NCBI GenBank assembly: GCA_963965975.1
Contig: OZ014419.1
Coordinates: 5,483,677-5,547,676 of the forward strand
DNA from: Xestospongia bergquistia
Lineage: Eukaryota > Porifera > Demospongiae > Haplosclerida > Petrosiidae
Length of the DNA stretch: 64,000 nucleotides
Reading direction: 5' to 3'
The translations under genes were made by a program, and so were the position numbers. A model generated the notes under the pieces. It did not search any database. It was not told where the DNA came from and was given only the letters and a program-made list of their open reading frames with translations. This document shows positions 25,129 to 37,100 of this stretch, piece by piece; within the stretch, counting starts at the first letter, position 1; each line of letters opens with the position of its first letter.

Positions 25129-26514
25129 TATTGTAAAGAATTTAGTGATATCATTACCTCTTCAACAGCAGCTAGAACAATTCTCATATCAGCTTTTTCA
25201 GTATCATTAGGATAAACAGGTAACTCTATTAAAAAAAGAGAGGTCAATCAAAGTACACTAGTCAATGGTAGCACATGGTACATGCAAACAATAATAACTG
25301 GCATCATGTATGGCTCTCATTATTTCACTGACCAGGATATGGAAGGTTAAAATCTTCTGTGAGGATTATACCAGTGCACATAGCTAACTAACTCTTTCTC
25401 CATCAGAGACAAACATTAAAAAGAGAAAACAGTAGTGACATATGTATTATGATCACATAATTCTCACATGACATCTCTATTATGATCACATGATTCTCAT
25501 ATGACATCTCTATTATGATCACATGATTCTCACATGACTATCACCTGTTTGCTATCTCTTGATCATTCTTAACCAATAAGTTGACATTTGATGATATAAT
25601 GATTGGATTTGTCTCTTTTCTCATATTCTGTTTCAGTATTAACTATAATATGTACTTCATTACCTAAATTAAATAAATATTATTATAGATTAATGGATAA
25701 ATGGATGAATGGCTAGATGGCTGGCTGAATGAACAGATAGATGGACAAATGGATGGGTGGTTATATGAATGGATGGATAGTGCTTGAATGAGTGGATAAA
25801 ACAGATAAGTCAAGAAATGGATTATTTTAGTGGTATAAGAAATCAGGAAATACCTGGTATGAGAACCAGTCTAGCAGGAACATCTAATCCAAAGTGTTGA
25901 AATCAGAAATATAGATTGTCTCAATTAATACTATGATACAAAAGTCTCTGTAGTGAGTGGAGCTTCACTATCACTGGCTTTCTTATGTAGAATTAACAAA
26001 CTGGCCACAGTTTGTCTTCTTGTACAACCACATTTAGGTTCAAATTCCAGACTTATCTTCTAAACCTGGTCTGGAAATTGGACTCTGAAATGTGAGGCTG
26101 AGGTTTGTTTGCAATTATAGTAAGATTCAACTAAAACATAATGAGTTAGTTTAGCATCTAAATAGCCATTTCTTTCCCCAAGAAGAATTTAAAGTTCTTA
26201 TACAGTTGAAGATACAACAGAAAGTGTACATTGTACCATAACCAATATTGATAATTATGACTAAATAAAGTAAGGACAAAGTACATTGGTAATTGATGGA
26301 TGGATGGACAGATGAATAAATGAATGAATGAACAGGTCACAGACTTGGATGGATGGATTAAATGATGAATGGATGAGAGGCATGTCACAGATGAACAGAT
26401 GGACAAACAGATACAATACCTTGGGTTGTAGTGAAGCTAAATGAGGTATAGTAGTTGGTAATAAATTAGAGACTAACAGTATCAGTGAATATTTATATTG
26501 TATATCCTTACCTC

Positions 26515-27960
26515 CTACAGTAATTTGAATTCAACCATTCCATTCAAAGTACAAGAGTCAGCTAATGATATAGTCCAATAGAGTTTGATATGACCACAGC
26601 CTTCATGAAGATCCATTTTCACAGCTTCTTTGAACATTTGGAGAAAGATGGAGGTCATTGTCACTCCAACAGCTATGTTCCACATGTCATTCATTGTTAT
26701 CAGTACATTTGTGATAATGTAGTACACGATCACATTCTCCACACAAGTTACCACAATGTTTACATAATATAAGAGCTTTATTTTCACCATCATCATAATT
26801 ATTATATAGAGGTTAAAAGGATGAAAATGACATTGTTATAAATAATTCTCTCTTCCTTAAACATATGAAGTTTGCCATCTTGTCTTACCCATTGTCCCTA
26901 GGAGATAGCAATAGTATGTTCTTCATCAATGACACACAGAGCAGTTAAACATAGCCAGAACTGTGTCTGTGTGTGTGTGTGTGTGTGTCAGATGATACAT
27001 GTATGTATTATATTAGTTACTACTCACAGTATGGAAATACATTCCAGAATCTTACAAGCTTCTTTATTGATCTTTGTCAAATGTAATACAACTTGTCCAA
27101 TAGCTGACTAGTCAACGTGAGATTCCTTTGCATTAAGTTTAGAACAAATATTATGACCACATTGAACAATGCTGTATGTACCAGGACCATCTATAGAGAG
27201 AGGGAGAGAGAGAGAGAGAGAGAATATACTCTAAAGAATTAAGTGATGTCATTACCTCTTGGGCAGCAACACATGGTAAATGTACATGCAGACAATAATA
27301 ACTGGCATCATTTTTCAGCATTAACTATAATACATACTTTGTTACCTAAATAAAATAAATAAATAAATATTATATAGATTATTGGATAAATGGATAGGTG
27401 GCTGGCTTACCAAATGAATGGATAGATGAGCAGATAGATGGACAAATGGTTAGTTGGTTATATGAATGGATGAATGGCGGTAGATAAATGGATAAACAGA
27501 GAAGTGAAGAAATCGATCATTTAGTGACACATGTAATTCAGGAATCAGGATATACCTGGTATGAAAACCAGTCTAGCAGGAGAGTTTAATTCAAAGTGCT
27601 GAAAATCAGAACATCCATCAATTAATACTAATCATTAATACTAATCAGTGGTAATCACTGATGATACAACAGTATCTGTGGAGCTTCACTATCGCCAGCT
27701 TTCTTATACAGAATGAACAAACTGGCCAGTTTGTTTTCTTGTTGTACAAAACCACATTTAGGACCAAATTCTAGACTTGTCCATTGCACCTGGTTAGCAG
27801 CTGAACTCTAAAATGTGAGACTAAGTCTTGTTTGTAAAAATGATCAGTTTCAACTAAAGGAAAATGAGTTAGTTTAGCATCTAAATAGCCGTTTGTTTCC
27901 GAAGAAGATTTCTTTTTTGAAGATACAACATAAAGCGTCCATTGTACCATATCCAATATT
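26515..27960 (-). pseudogene. MYCBP2-like gene fragment, copy 3 (with C-terminal motif)
   Basis: Reading down from 27960: GYLDAKLTHFPLVETDHFYK, an ARLVL-type segment (about 27560), a KGQ/SAIGQVVLHLTK exon (about 27110-27020), then KALILCKHCGNLCGECDR (about 26770-26710) and, after a frameshift, MDLHEGCGHIKLYW and LADSCTLNGMVEF (about 26620-26520). The CxxCGxLCGxCDR plus DLHEGCG pair is what I recognise from the region just before the C-terminal RING of MYCBP2/Highwire/RPM-1 ubiquitin ligases. The RING itself is not seen. The DOC part is missing and frames are broken, so a pseudogene. Confidence 0.6.
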
Positions 27961-28039
27961 GATAATGATTTAGTTTTGATAATTAATTTTTTATTAGTCA
28001 GTTTTCAATTGTTGACAAGGGGTTAATATAAATGTTGCC

Positions 28040-28312
28040 ATGACGACAGCATTGAACTTGGATGACCAAGCATGTCTAGAATACAATTATCTTCTTCACA
28101 CATACATACAGAACTATTTACTCTGTTAGAAAGGTAAGTTTAGCTCAATATATAACTAAAGACTTAACTTGATGTTTTCTTCATCTCTAGAGAGGTAATA
28201 GTTGCTGTCTTAAGAGATAGTATTGATCAGTTGTCTGTATTGAAAGCCATTACACCAACTGTTGGAACTTGGAAAGCCATCAGCTAATGTAGATGTAAGT
28301 ATGACAGATCCA
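28040..28312 (+). pseudogene. Unrecognised gene start, decayed, two exons
   Basis: An ATG at 28040 opens MTTALNLDDQACLEYNYLL. After a frameshift comes TELFTLLER, a good donor (GTAAGT at about 28132) and acceptor (about 28191), then EVIVAVLRDSIDQLSVLKAI and TPTVGTW, and a second donor after ANVD (about 28312). At least two frameshifts break it. It is head-to-head with MYCBP2-like copy 3. An X-box-like sequence (GTTGCCATGACGAC, 28034-28047) overlaps the ATG. I do not recognise the family. Confidence 0.35.
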
Positions 28313-28609
28313 TAATCATATTATATAGTGGTCTATAGTGGTCTAGTTAACAAGACTCCATTCCCCTGTTTGACATAAGGTACTCTATAAGTGAAGTCTG
28401 GTTTGTAAACAACTAATATATACAAATATACAAATGGTGCTATGTTAAGGACTATTTTAGAACCGCTAGCCATTTATAGACCTGACCAACCAACTTGTAA
28501 AGTTCCTAATATACATTACATTTTGGAAAGTATATTTGGTATATTATATTAGTTGCATATATACAACTGAGGTGTGTGATCAGGTGTTGCTACCCAGGTT
28601 ACTAAGAAC

Positions 28610-29640
28610 AACATACTTAAACCTGCCCACGACGAACTGATGGCAGGACATATGGGTCGTGAGAGAACCTTGCAGTGAATCAGGAAGCGATTCTGGTGGC
28701 TAGGAGTTGCTGAAGACATTCAGAAATATGTGCAATCCTGCCCGGAATGCCAGAAGATGGCTAAGAGAAATGCCAAAGCTCCCTTAATATCAATGCCAGT
28801 AATTGGCCGACCATTTCAACGTATAGCTATGGATGTAGTAGGTCCACTACCAATGACAGCTAGTGGAAATCAGTATATACTAGTCATTTGTGAGTTGTGA
28901 CTATGCTACTCGTTACCCTGCAGCCTATCCTTTACGAACCTTTACAGCATCAAAGGTGGCAGAAATTTTGCTGGAATTCTTCTCATTACACAGAACACCA
29001 CAGGAAATTCTAACGGACCAGGGCACCAACTTTACTTCAGCACTGTTATGAGAATTGTACCAGTCATATCACGCACAAACTGACGTGTTGGTTGAACGAT
29101 TCAATCAAACCTTGAAGCTCATGCTTCGTAAAACCCTCGAGGAAGCTAAATGAAACTGGGATAAAGTTAATACCACTGGTATTATTTGTATACTGAGAGA
29201 TTCCCCTGGAGACAACTGGATTTAGTCCCTTTGAATTGACCTGTTCTTATGATGTAAGATGACCATTTGACATATTGAAAGAAGCATGGTTGCCTGAAAG
29301 TGGAGATCTTGCTGCCTATGTGATGGATATTCGAACCAAAATGAAAAGAGATGAGTGACCTAGTTAAAGAGAACTTAGAAAAAGCACAACAAAAACAAAA
29401 AGAATTGTACGATCAGAAGCCATGAGACATAGAATATCAAGAAGGAGAGCAAGTATTGCTACTACTGCCAGACAATACCCATAAATTTCAACGACAATGA
29501 AGGGGACTGTATCGAGTACTTAAACGACTGGGAAAAGTCAGTTACAAAATTGACATACCAGAAAGAGGAACTACTAAAGTAATTTATACCAATCTATTAA
29601 AACGATGGCATACACGTGAACAGGAAGAAGTTTGCTATGT
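28610..29640 (+). pseudogene. Gypsy integrase domain (broken)
   Basis: Zinc-binding, DDE core and C-terminal parts are all recognisable. A short duplication near 28895 shifts the frame, and an internal deletion between TDQGTNF and the ERFNQ segment removes part of the core. In-frame TGAs occur at 28676, 29049, 29151, 29194, 29260, 29356, 29423 and 29498. It joins the RT region with no gap, as expected for a single Pol with integrase first. Confidence 0.8.
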
Positions 29641-29739
29641 AAATATTGCAAAAGAAAGTGAAGAATTAGAGGAATACCGATGGGAGCAAGACCCACCAAA
29701 GTTTGGAGAACAACTATCTGAAGAAGAATGACAAGCTAT

Positions 29740-31059
29740 TTATCAATTACTACAGCAGTTTCCAACCATCATTGCGAAACATCCAGGATGAACTAACCAG
29801 ACTCAGCACCGAATTATAACTGAAGATAGCAGACCTGTACGTCAATGACCATACAGGATACCTCTTGCATTCAAGAAGGAAGAGTGTGATGAATTAGAAC
29901 AAATGCTCTGTGACGGACTAATTGAAGAATCTAACAGTGAGTGGTCATCACCCATTGTAGTGGTCCGAAAGAAGGATGGAAGCAACCGAATCTGTGTCGA
30001 CTACAGGAAGCTCAATGCTGTAACAAAATTAGACGCATATCCTATGCCGAGAATAGATGAGATGTTGGATCAGATCAGAAATGCCAAGTACAAAACAGCT
30101 CTAGACCTTGCTAAAGGATATTGGCAGGTACCAATGGCAGACGAAGATCGTGAAAAAATTGCATTCAGTAGTCTGATGGGTTTATATCAATTTACAGTGA
30201 TGCCATTCGGTCTTAGCGTGGCACCCACAACATTTTAGCAAATGATGGATCAAATCTTCGTGGACTTAGTGGGTTTGTAGGAGTGTATTTGGATGACGTA
30301 GTCATCTACAGCTCTAACTGGACGGAGCACCTACAACACTTACGGAAAGTATTTGAACAACTATAACTGGCAGGACTTACGTTTGAGTTTGGAGCCAAAG
30401 AGTGCACATATTTAGGACATCGAGTGGGAAGAGATGGAATCAAACCGGAAGAAAGCAAAGTATTGGCTATTCAACGAATGGAACAACCAAAAACTAAGAA
30501 GGACATACGGACATTCCTTGGAATGACTGGATATTACCGATGTTTCATCCAGGAGTACGCTACCATAGCAGAGCCTCTTACCAACTTAACAAGAAAAAGA
30601 GAGCCTGACACAGTGAATTGGACAGTGAGCACTGAACAGGCTTTTCAGACCTTAAAGAACAAGCTTACTACCGCAACCGTTATGAAAAGTCCACACTATT
30701 CAAAGACCTTTGTCCTACAAACTAATGTCTCTCAAGTTGGTGTAGGAGCAGTGTTGAGTCAAGGAGATGATGATTACCCAATAGCATACTACAGTCAAAA
30801 ATTATTAGACAGAGAGAAACGATACTCCACAATTGAACAAGAATGTTTAGCTATAGTGCTCAGAATCAAAGCATTCCAAGTGCACCTTATAGGAAAACCA
30901 TTTATTTTGCAGACAGATCACAGAGCTTTACAATGGATACAGCGATGTCGAGATAAGAATGCAAGACTCATGCGATGGAGCTTGATGCTACGACCATATA
31001 ATTTCACAGTACAACACCGCAAAGGCAGTCACAATGGCAATGCTGATGTTCTGTCATGA
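29740..31059 (+). pseudogene. Gypsy reverse transcriptase and RNase H (broken)
   Basis: RT begins with SEWSSPIVVVRKKDGS and CVDYRKLN, continues through LDLAKGYWQVP and MPFGLSVAPTTF, and after a 1-nt deletion near 30255 through GVYLDDVVIYS. The connection domain has FLGMTGYYRCFI. RNase H has QTNVSQVGVGAVLSQ (first Asp replaced by Asn), ECLAIV and QTDHRALQW. Stops at 29729, 29789 and 29846 precede the core; TAG 30236, TAA 30364 and TGA 31057 lie within or at the end. Inactive. Confidence 0.9.
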
Positions 31060-31105
31060 CTACCATGAATAACCCATGCTTTGTACTGAAATAGGAGGAA
31101 GGAAA

Positions 31106-31401
31106 TGTGACAGGCAAACTGTCTAAGACTGGAGCTAGTGGATCAAATGAGAATGAATTTTGGGAAAGATCTAAGGAAGATCTGATTGGTCAATTCCAGC
31201 GTGATCCAAAGAATTTGATTGGTCAATCAGAAGAGATCCTTTAAAAGTGATCCAGATGAGAAACTATAAATAACTCAATTAAATTCATTTTATTAATTAG
31301 AAGGTTTGGTTATCCCTCCCTATTATTATTATTATTGTTAAAAGAGTGTAACTTTTTAACCCAAGACTGGGTATAAGTTATCATTGCATCTATGCGTAAC
31401 A
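31106..31401 (+). repeat. Probable 3' LTR of the gypsy element
   Basis: Begins TGTGACAGGC directly after a purine-rich tract (AGGAGGAAGGAAA, 31093-31105) and ends in ...TAACA near 31401. It contains a TATAAATAA box-like sequence at about 31266. No second LTR is present for comparison, so the 3' limit is approximate. Confidence 0.6.
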
Positions 31402-31653
31402 GATACATTATGAATTAGTGTAAATTAGTACTGTAGGCTGTTAACTTACACCCCCAGACTCTTTGCGATACTTGAGCCTTGATTGTGATGTCCAGTGATG
31501 CTGTAGAATTAGAAAAGAAATTACCATATAAACTATCTACTATCATATAGCAATGTTATCTCCCTTTGTTAGACCTGACAAAGACAGCTTGAATATTTTC
31601 ATCTACTGTAAATGCTCTTTTAACAGCTGTTTATAGTGTAAGTGTTCTACTAG

Positions 31654-33150
31654 TTACGATGGTTGGAAGACTCTCATAGATCCTGAAGTTGATGAACAGT
31701 ATAAAGTTGTTCATTTTGAGTTACATGTACTTCCAAATAATATACAGGCTAGACAAGTTGAAATACTGAGTCAACCTGATAAACCTGCTACTTTGCCTGT
31801 TCAACCACTGCTGTTGCTATGCAAAAACGTTGTAAAATTGAGGTACTTACATTTTGAGATTGTTGACTTCACTAGTAAAGTCAGTTGATGTACTGTTACA
31901 TCATTCATTCATCCACTCAATTCACTGAAGAAGAAAACAAGACAGGCATCTTCAATGTCCAATATTCTCTACAACGAGAATCATCTCTGTTGTCTACTAA
32001 AAGGCAGTCTATCAGGGGCTGGGTTCAAATATATGCAGGTTAATTTGTCCATTCATATGTTGGAACCATCTCCTTTACATGTACATGTCCAATAATGTTA
32101 AAGTTGTCCATTGGTACCTAGATGAATAAAGTTTCATCATACTTAGTCACTAATGCATTGTTTGCACGTTTATATAATATAAATGTTACCATATTAGTGA
32201 TATATTATAATTGTGTGTTATTTGTATCATTACTTTAAAAAATCACTGGTGATAGTGCTGTAGCTCCAATGACATTAGAAAGTCTTAAATATCCCAAACC
32301 TGTTTAGGTGAGGCTAATGTTAAAGGTCAACATTGGTATCTATCTACAAAGATCTATTGAGTGAGAATTAGTGATAGAAAATTAATAGTTAACCTATTCA
32401 AAGATATGATGAAGGTATAACATCACCATGTGTACTTGTACATTTATATGTACATGTACACTTTTTGTACTGGTTATTAATGAGGGCCAAATAGCATGTG
32501 ATCCTTTAAAGACTATTTTTGCTATTTTGAAGATCCTATGTGGCACCTATTCCCTTATTCATAATGATCTTTACCACCTTATTTGTATTTGTATAGTGTA
32601 TAATTATAAAATGTTTAATAAGTAGTGTCTAATGAATGATCTATGAATGATATAATATTATGTCTTATCTCTTTATATAGTCTGTAGTTAAAGGTCAATC
32701 AAAGGATTATGCTAAGTCAGTTATTGTACAGTTTGTATTACAATTGACAAAGACCAATTAAGAAACTCGTAAGATTCTGGAATGTATTCACACACTGTGA
32801 GTAGTAGCTAACATGATAATACATGTAACATCTTACCCACACACATGCAGTTCTGGCTATGTTTCACTGCTCTGTGTGTCACTGTTGAAAAACATACTGT
32901 TTCTGTTTCCTCTAGCAATGCCTATGACAAGATGGAAAACCTCAGACAAAGGTATGCTTGAGAAAGAGAGACTTATTAATAACAATGTTATTTCATCTTT
33001 TTAGCCTCTATGTGATAATTATGAAGGTGAAAATAAGGCTCTTATATTATGTAATCATTGCGATAACTTGATATGATTGTGTACATGGATTTTTCTTTCA
33101 CTTTGTGCAAAGCTTAAGGAGAAAAGTACAGAACATTCATTTAACAAAAG
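31654..33150 (+). pseudogene. MYCBP2-like gene fragment, copy 4
   Basis: The DOC-like exon 31654-31842 is the most complete of all copies (GWKTLIDPEVDEQYKVVHFE ... NIQARQVEIL). The next exon (about 32240-32414) has a deletion and a TGA. The KGQSKDYAKS exon (about 32690-32760) ends in a premature TAA. A remnant of the C-terminal cysteine motif follows (about 33005-33080). At about 32085 this copy lacks the transposon found in both palindrome arms, so it preserves the empty site. Not functional. Confidence 0.55.
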
Positions 33151-33254
33151 GTTACTGGGAAGATGATCTTATTGGACAATTCATTCTAATGACAGCAGCT
33201 ATATAGCAATTGTACCTCTTTGTACGAATAGCTTAGAATGACGTAATAGCACAC

Positions 33255-33540
33255 ATGTCAGACAATGATTGAGTGAAAGCATTTGCCGAATATTTCAAAA
33301 AGACTTGGATGAATAACCAATTCACATGAAAAGTGTGGAATTATTTTAATTACAAAGATCCATGAACAAAAACAGCATTGAGGGTTGGTACAACTATGGT
33401 CACATGAATAGCTCATCCTGATTTCTTTGAAGTTTTAGAATTGTCCCAAAGAGAACAGGCAGAAATAAGCAATTTTAAGCAGGCGGAGTCAGAAGATCTA
33501 AAAGAAAGAAGGTTGTCGAGAGAGAGAGGAAAAGATACAA
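33255..33540 (+). mobile_element. MULE-type transposase C-terminal relic
   Basis: The plus strand reads VKAFAEYFKKTWMNNQFT, then WNYFNYKDP, a frame change through EGWYN, then IAHPDFFEVLELSQREQAE, with TGA interruptions. This matches the C-terminal signature (YFxxTW ... EGWH ... AHPNIFE ... EQA) seen in MULE-like transposases and in the relic at 62.4 kb. No termini found. Confidence 0.6.
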
Positions 33541-33619
33541 CTTTGCAATCAGAATTCCAACCAACCAATGGTGAGAGGACCCTAAACTCTTACATATCTG
33601 CCATTAGGCATTGTGTAGT

Positions 33620-34132
33620 TTCTTAGTTAATAGTTGTTTAATAAAATTCACTCCTTACTACATTTAATTAACTTTAAGGGTTATAGCTATTATTAACAGT
33701 TTTAGACATTTGAGATTAGAATTTGACTATTTAATTAAACATTCTGGGATACATTCCTATAATTATAGTAGATCTCTCAGTGGATTTGTTGATAATTATA
33801 ATAATAGCAATAATAATAATTATAGCACAGTGAATTTATTATAATACTAATGCTTGTTACTATTAGCAGTAATAGCATAACAAATAGCAGATATGCTATT
33901 GCTATTAATAGCATTAAATCAAGGATAATGTTAACTTCGTTAAGAAAGTGGCATAGGCACGACGTCATTCACTCTGTTGCGCCTACTTCCTGCTTATTCA
34001 AAGTTGTGAGTGCACTAATTGGAAGTTGTTCCGGTCTTTGTCTCTTCTCTGTTTTCAAAGTTAATAGAGTGAGTGTACTGGTTGAATGTAGTCAAAAACG
34101 TCTTGTTGGCATTATATCTTCATCTAGTGTTA
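33620..34132. other. Intergenic / probable ICA1 promoter region
   Basis: AT-rich up to 33930, with a quasi-palindromic TA-rich stretch at about 33865-33920. Closer to the gene are a CRE-like GACGTCAT (33960-33967), an ETS-like CTTCCTGC (about 33987) and TTCCGG (34028-34033). These are plausible promoter elements for the plus-strand gene but are short motifs only. Confidence 0.35.
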
Positions 34133-37100
34133 ATGGAAGGGTTCAGTAACTTGGATATAGTGTCCTCTTTTAGTTATGGGTCTGTTGAAGATGGTTATAA
34201 ACAAAACCCAACGTTTGAGCACCGGTTGAGAAAACAGTATTGGAAAACAAAGCATACCGTTCGCCAAAAATTCAAGAAAAGTGAAGATGAGTATGTTGTG
34301 GCAAGTGATGCAGAAATTGACGTCAAGTTAGAGGTATTTTATATGTCATTACACAATTGCTTTTACAATCATGTACTCACACACTTACACACATTTACAT
34401 ACAGAAAGCTGAGCACTTACAGATGTCATGTCATATGTTACTGCAAGCACTGGATAGTTGTGGCTACCATATCCGAGGTATACTCATGTCTGACTGTACA
34501 TTAAGATCCTTTCTTTTGAGATAAAACTTCATTGATTATTGTTTGACCCTGCTTGCACAAACTTGTTTAGGTTCTACTTTAGAAATACCACATGATTTTT
34601 CAATGTAAATACATACTCGAAGATGTTGTATATAGCGTTGCCTGGCATGCTGTATATGCTAGGCTGACCTAAGATTACTTTGACTGTGTGGTATGCATAT
34701 AACCTGTCAACTTGTGATTTTGTAAAATATATCACAATTACATCTACAGCGCTGGCTCTCACATGATATATTTTATAGATTTTCTTGCTGGTTGGTTTAT
34801 ATAATGCATATTGACCTCTGCACCAGATATATATGACACATGTATGTTATATGTATGATTGTTTTGTGGTATTGTTATAAATTTGCAAAATTTCAAAGCC
34901 AATGAATGAGCATTAAATAACTGTCATTGCACATTGCATCCAATGAATGATATGCTCTCAATTGGGTATGACTTATTAAAACAAGCTTTCGAACCAATTT
35001 GGAATAGCAGCAAAATTTAACTTCAGTCTTGGCAAGTGTAAACCCCTGGCAGAAATAATAGTACCATCAAAATAGCCTTTAGATGATTTTTTACAATTGC
35101 AAACTTTGTTTTGCAGATTTACCTCTATCATGTTGATTGGAGCTATAGAAAGATCTTGTAACAGTTTTAGGTCTAGTATAAAGGACTATGTTAAGTTGTA
35201 GTGTTAGCATTCTAGCACAGATATTGCACATCTACTCAAATTTCAACTGCTCTCTTTCTACATATGTTTTGATTTAATACCAAACAGCTTTAGAAAATAG
35301 GCACTTGGTGCACTGTGCATGCCAGGTGTCCCTAAAATCGTTTTGGGCCATGTCTTCAGATGTATATATATGTGAATGTAACATATATACCACGGCTTCT
35401 CAAGGTATATAGTAGCAATATCAGAATTTAACCTCTCAATATTAGCCCTTGGCTTCACCTCAGGCTGATGTTAAGGTCTGATATTCCTTCTATACACCAA
35501 GAAGTTGTGGTACATATAATTATGGTTGTGTACCACAGAAATTTTTAGGAGCCTGTTGTCATGGTAGATTTATCATGACTTTCATGACAATCACCACAAA
35601 CATGATTTGAAGTAGGCGGACCATTGTCAATGTGGTTTAATATTGGCAACATACCAATTGAAAATAGTTTGATTTGATCAACTACAGAAAGGGACAGAAC
35701 AATCAGTTTGTATTTTTCCTGACATGTACACATGTGATATTGCATGTTTCTGATGTTTCCACTAAGGTTAATGTGCCTTACATATCACTGTTCTTAATTA
35801 TCCTGCCTGTATTACTGATTTATAAATGCCTTGCATTACTTTTGGTACCAGGAAGAAATACTAAAGCATCTCTTCACATGAATCCACCATATTTAGTTGC
35901 TTTATGACTAGAAAGTGCAAAATTCAAGTGTTTATACACTAACATGATGGTGGGAATTGTAATCTTGTTTCGATAATGTATAAGAATTGATCCAAGAAAT
36001 ACAGGTTGTTTTTTACTCCTTTGTATTACAGCATGTAGGTGACACATGTGCATTCAAACTCACAGAAAGTTATATCAATATTCATGACACTATTCTCTGT
36101 ACCTGGAGTTGATGCACAAAACATTACTAATCACTGACATGTTCATTGGATCCTATCACTACAGCAGGATTAGGAGGTGATCTGATATCTTGGACATGGC
36201 AAATGTGCTTTTCGAAGTTTGCATCATTGTAAATAGTTATTGACACCATTATTCTTGAAACTTGTAAGAATGTTTGTGTTAACCTTTCTTGTCATATAAT
36301 GCAGTTGTGTTGGAGTTCCTGCTTCCATCACACCAACAAATAAACCAGAGACAACTGCTTCCACATCTGTGGACCATGGTGCTTCATTTAATATTTGATA
36401 ACTTCATTGTGCTATCCTTTCTCTTACCCTGTTATATAAGCCAATATTCTTCTGAACATACTATTAGTGGGACGTTTACTGTATAGTCATCATAATGAGT
36501 ACGATGTGATGAAAAGCAATTCATTTTCTCTTAACCAATATGTGGTTAGGACATCCACTATGTTTCATGAAATGAGTTTTATTAATGGGAAATCCTTCTA
36601 ACATTAATAAAAGTAGAGGACAATTTTATAATATACTTGTTGTTAGTCTCCATTACTAATGTCATTTAACATCATTGTAGGTGAGTTTGACTGCTTTTTC
36701 TTTAAAGCAAACTCACTTGACTTATTAACAGTACTAAATTCAAAGGAAGTTTACAGAAATAAGAAAATCCAAATGCAGAGCTAAATTAAAGGTAGGGCTA
36801 ACCAGTGGTATGTGAAGTGCACCTTAGAATTTTGCTGCAAATAAGTTTTTTGCAAAGGTGTCGTCAACTGTTTGTGCTACGTCTCTACTTATGCAATCTC
36901 TGACTGAATGTAGAAATTGTGACATCCACATCTCTTTAGACATTGTACATGAGCTTTTGGCAAGTAAGCAGCCTTTAAGACTTTATTGTTGTGACCAAGG
37001 AATTCACACTGGTACAGATATGCAGTGTTGGTAGTATATTCTCAGGATTAAATAAAAGCTTGTAAGAGTGATAACAATCAGCTATTTATGAGAAACTTGT

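Larger units (their letters stand above)
21400..26170 (-). pseudogene. MYCBP2-like gene fragment, copy 2 (right arm and beyond)
   Basis: Minus-strand order from 26.17 kb downward: GYLDAKLTHYVLVES segment (about 26165-26110), HFGLDVPARLVLIPG (about 25905-25860), GNEVHIIVNTETEYEK (about 25665-25600), ELPVYPNDTEKADMRIV (about 25228-25160), a DOC-like exon with GWKTLIVPKVDEQHKVVHFE (about 24565-24390), the GEAHVRGQHWY exon (about 22288-22120) and the KGQLKDYAKSAIGQ exon (about 21865-21760) with the same 1-nt frameshift as the left arm. The DOC exon has an internal deletion compared with copy 4. Family assignment rests on copy 3. Likely a pseudogene, though several exons are open. Confidence 0.5.
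28587..31401 (+). mobile_element. Decayed Ty3/gypsy retrotransposon, IN-RT-RH order, 5' truncated
   Basis: Domains in order: integrase zinc-binding part (HMGRERT ... CPECQK, about 28620-28755); integrase core (AMDVVGPLP about 28825, TDQGTNF about 29013, ERFNQTLK about 29095); integrase C-terminal segment ending TNLLKRWH (about 29590-29610); reverse transcriptase (29740-30420, motifs MPFGL and YLDD); RNase H (about 30690-31059); a purine tract; and a 3' LTR. Integrase upstream of RT matches Gmr1-like gypsy elements. No gag, protease or 5' LTR is seen. About a dozen in-frame TGA codons plus TAG at 30236 and TAA at 30364, and frameshifts near 28895 and 30255, show it is dead. It lies between MYCBP2-like copies. 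Confidence 0.85.

Noticed and set aside
28676-31059. TGA recoded as Arg in the retroelement
   Set aside because: TAG, TAA and frameshifts also occur, and nearby host genes use TGA as a normal stop (TTBK). CpG decay explains it better.
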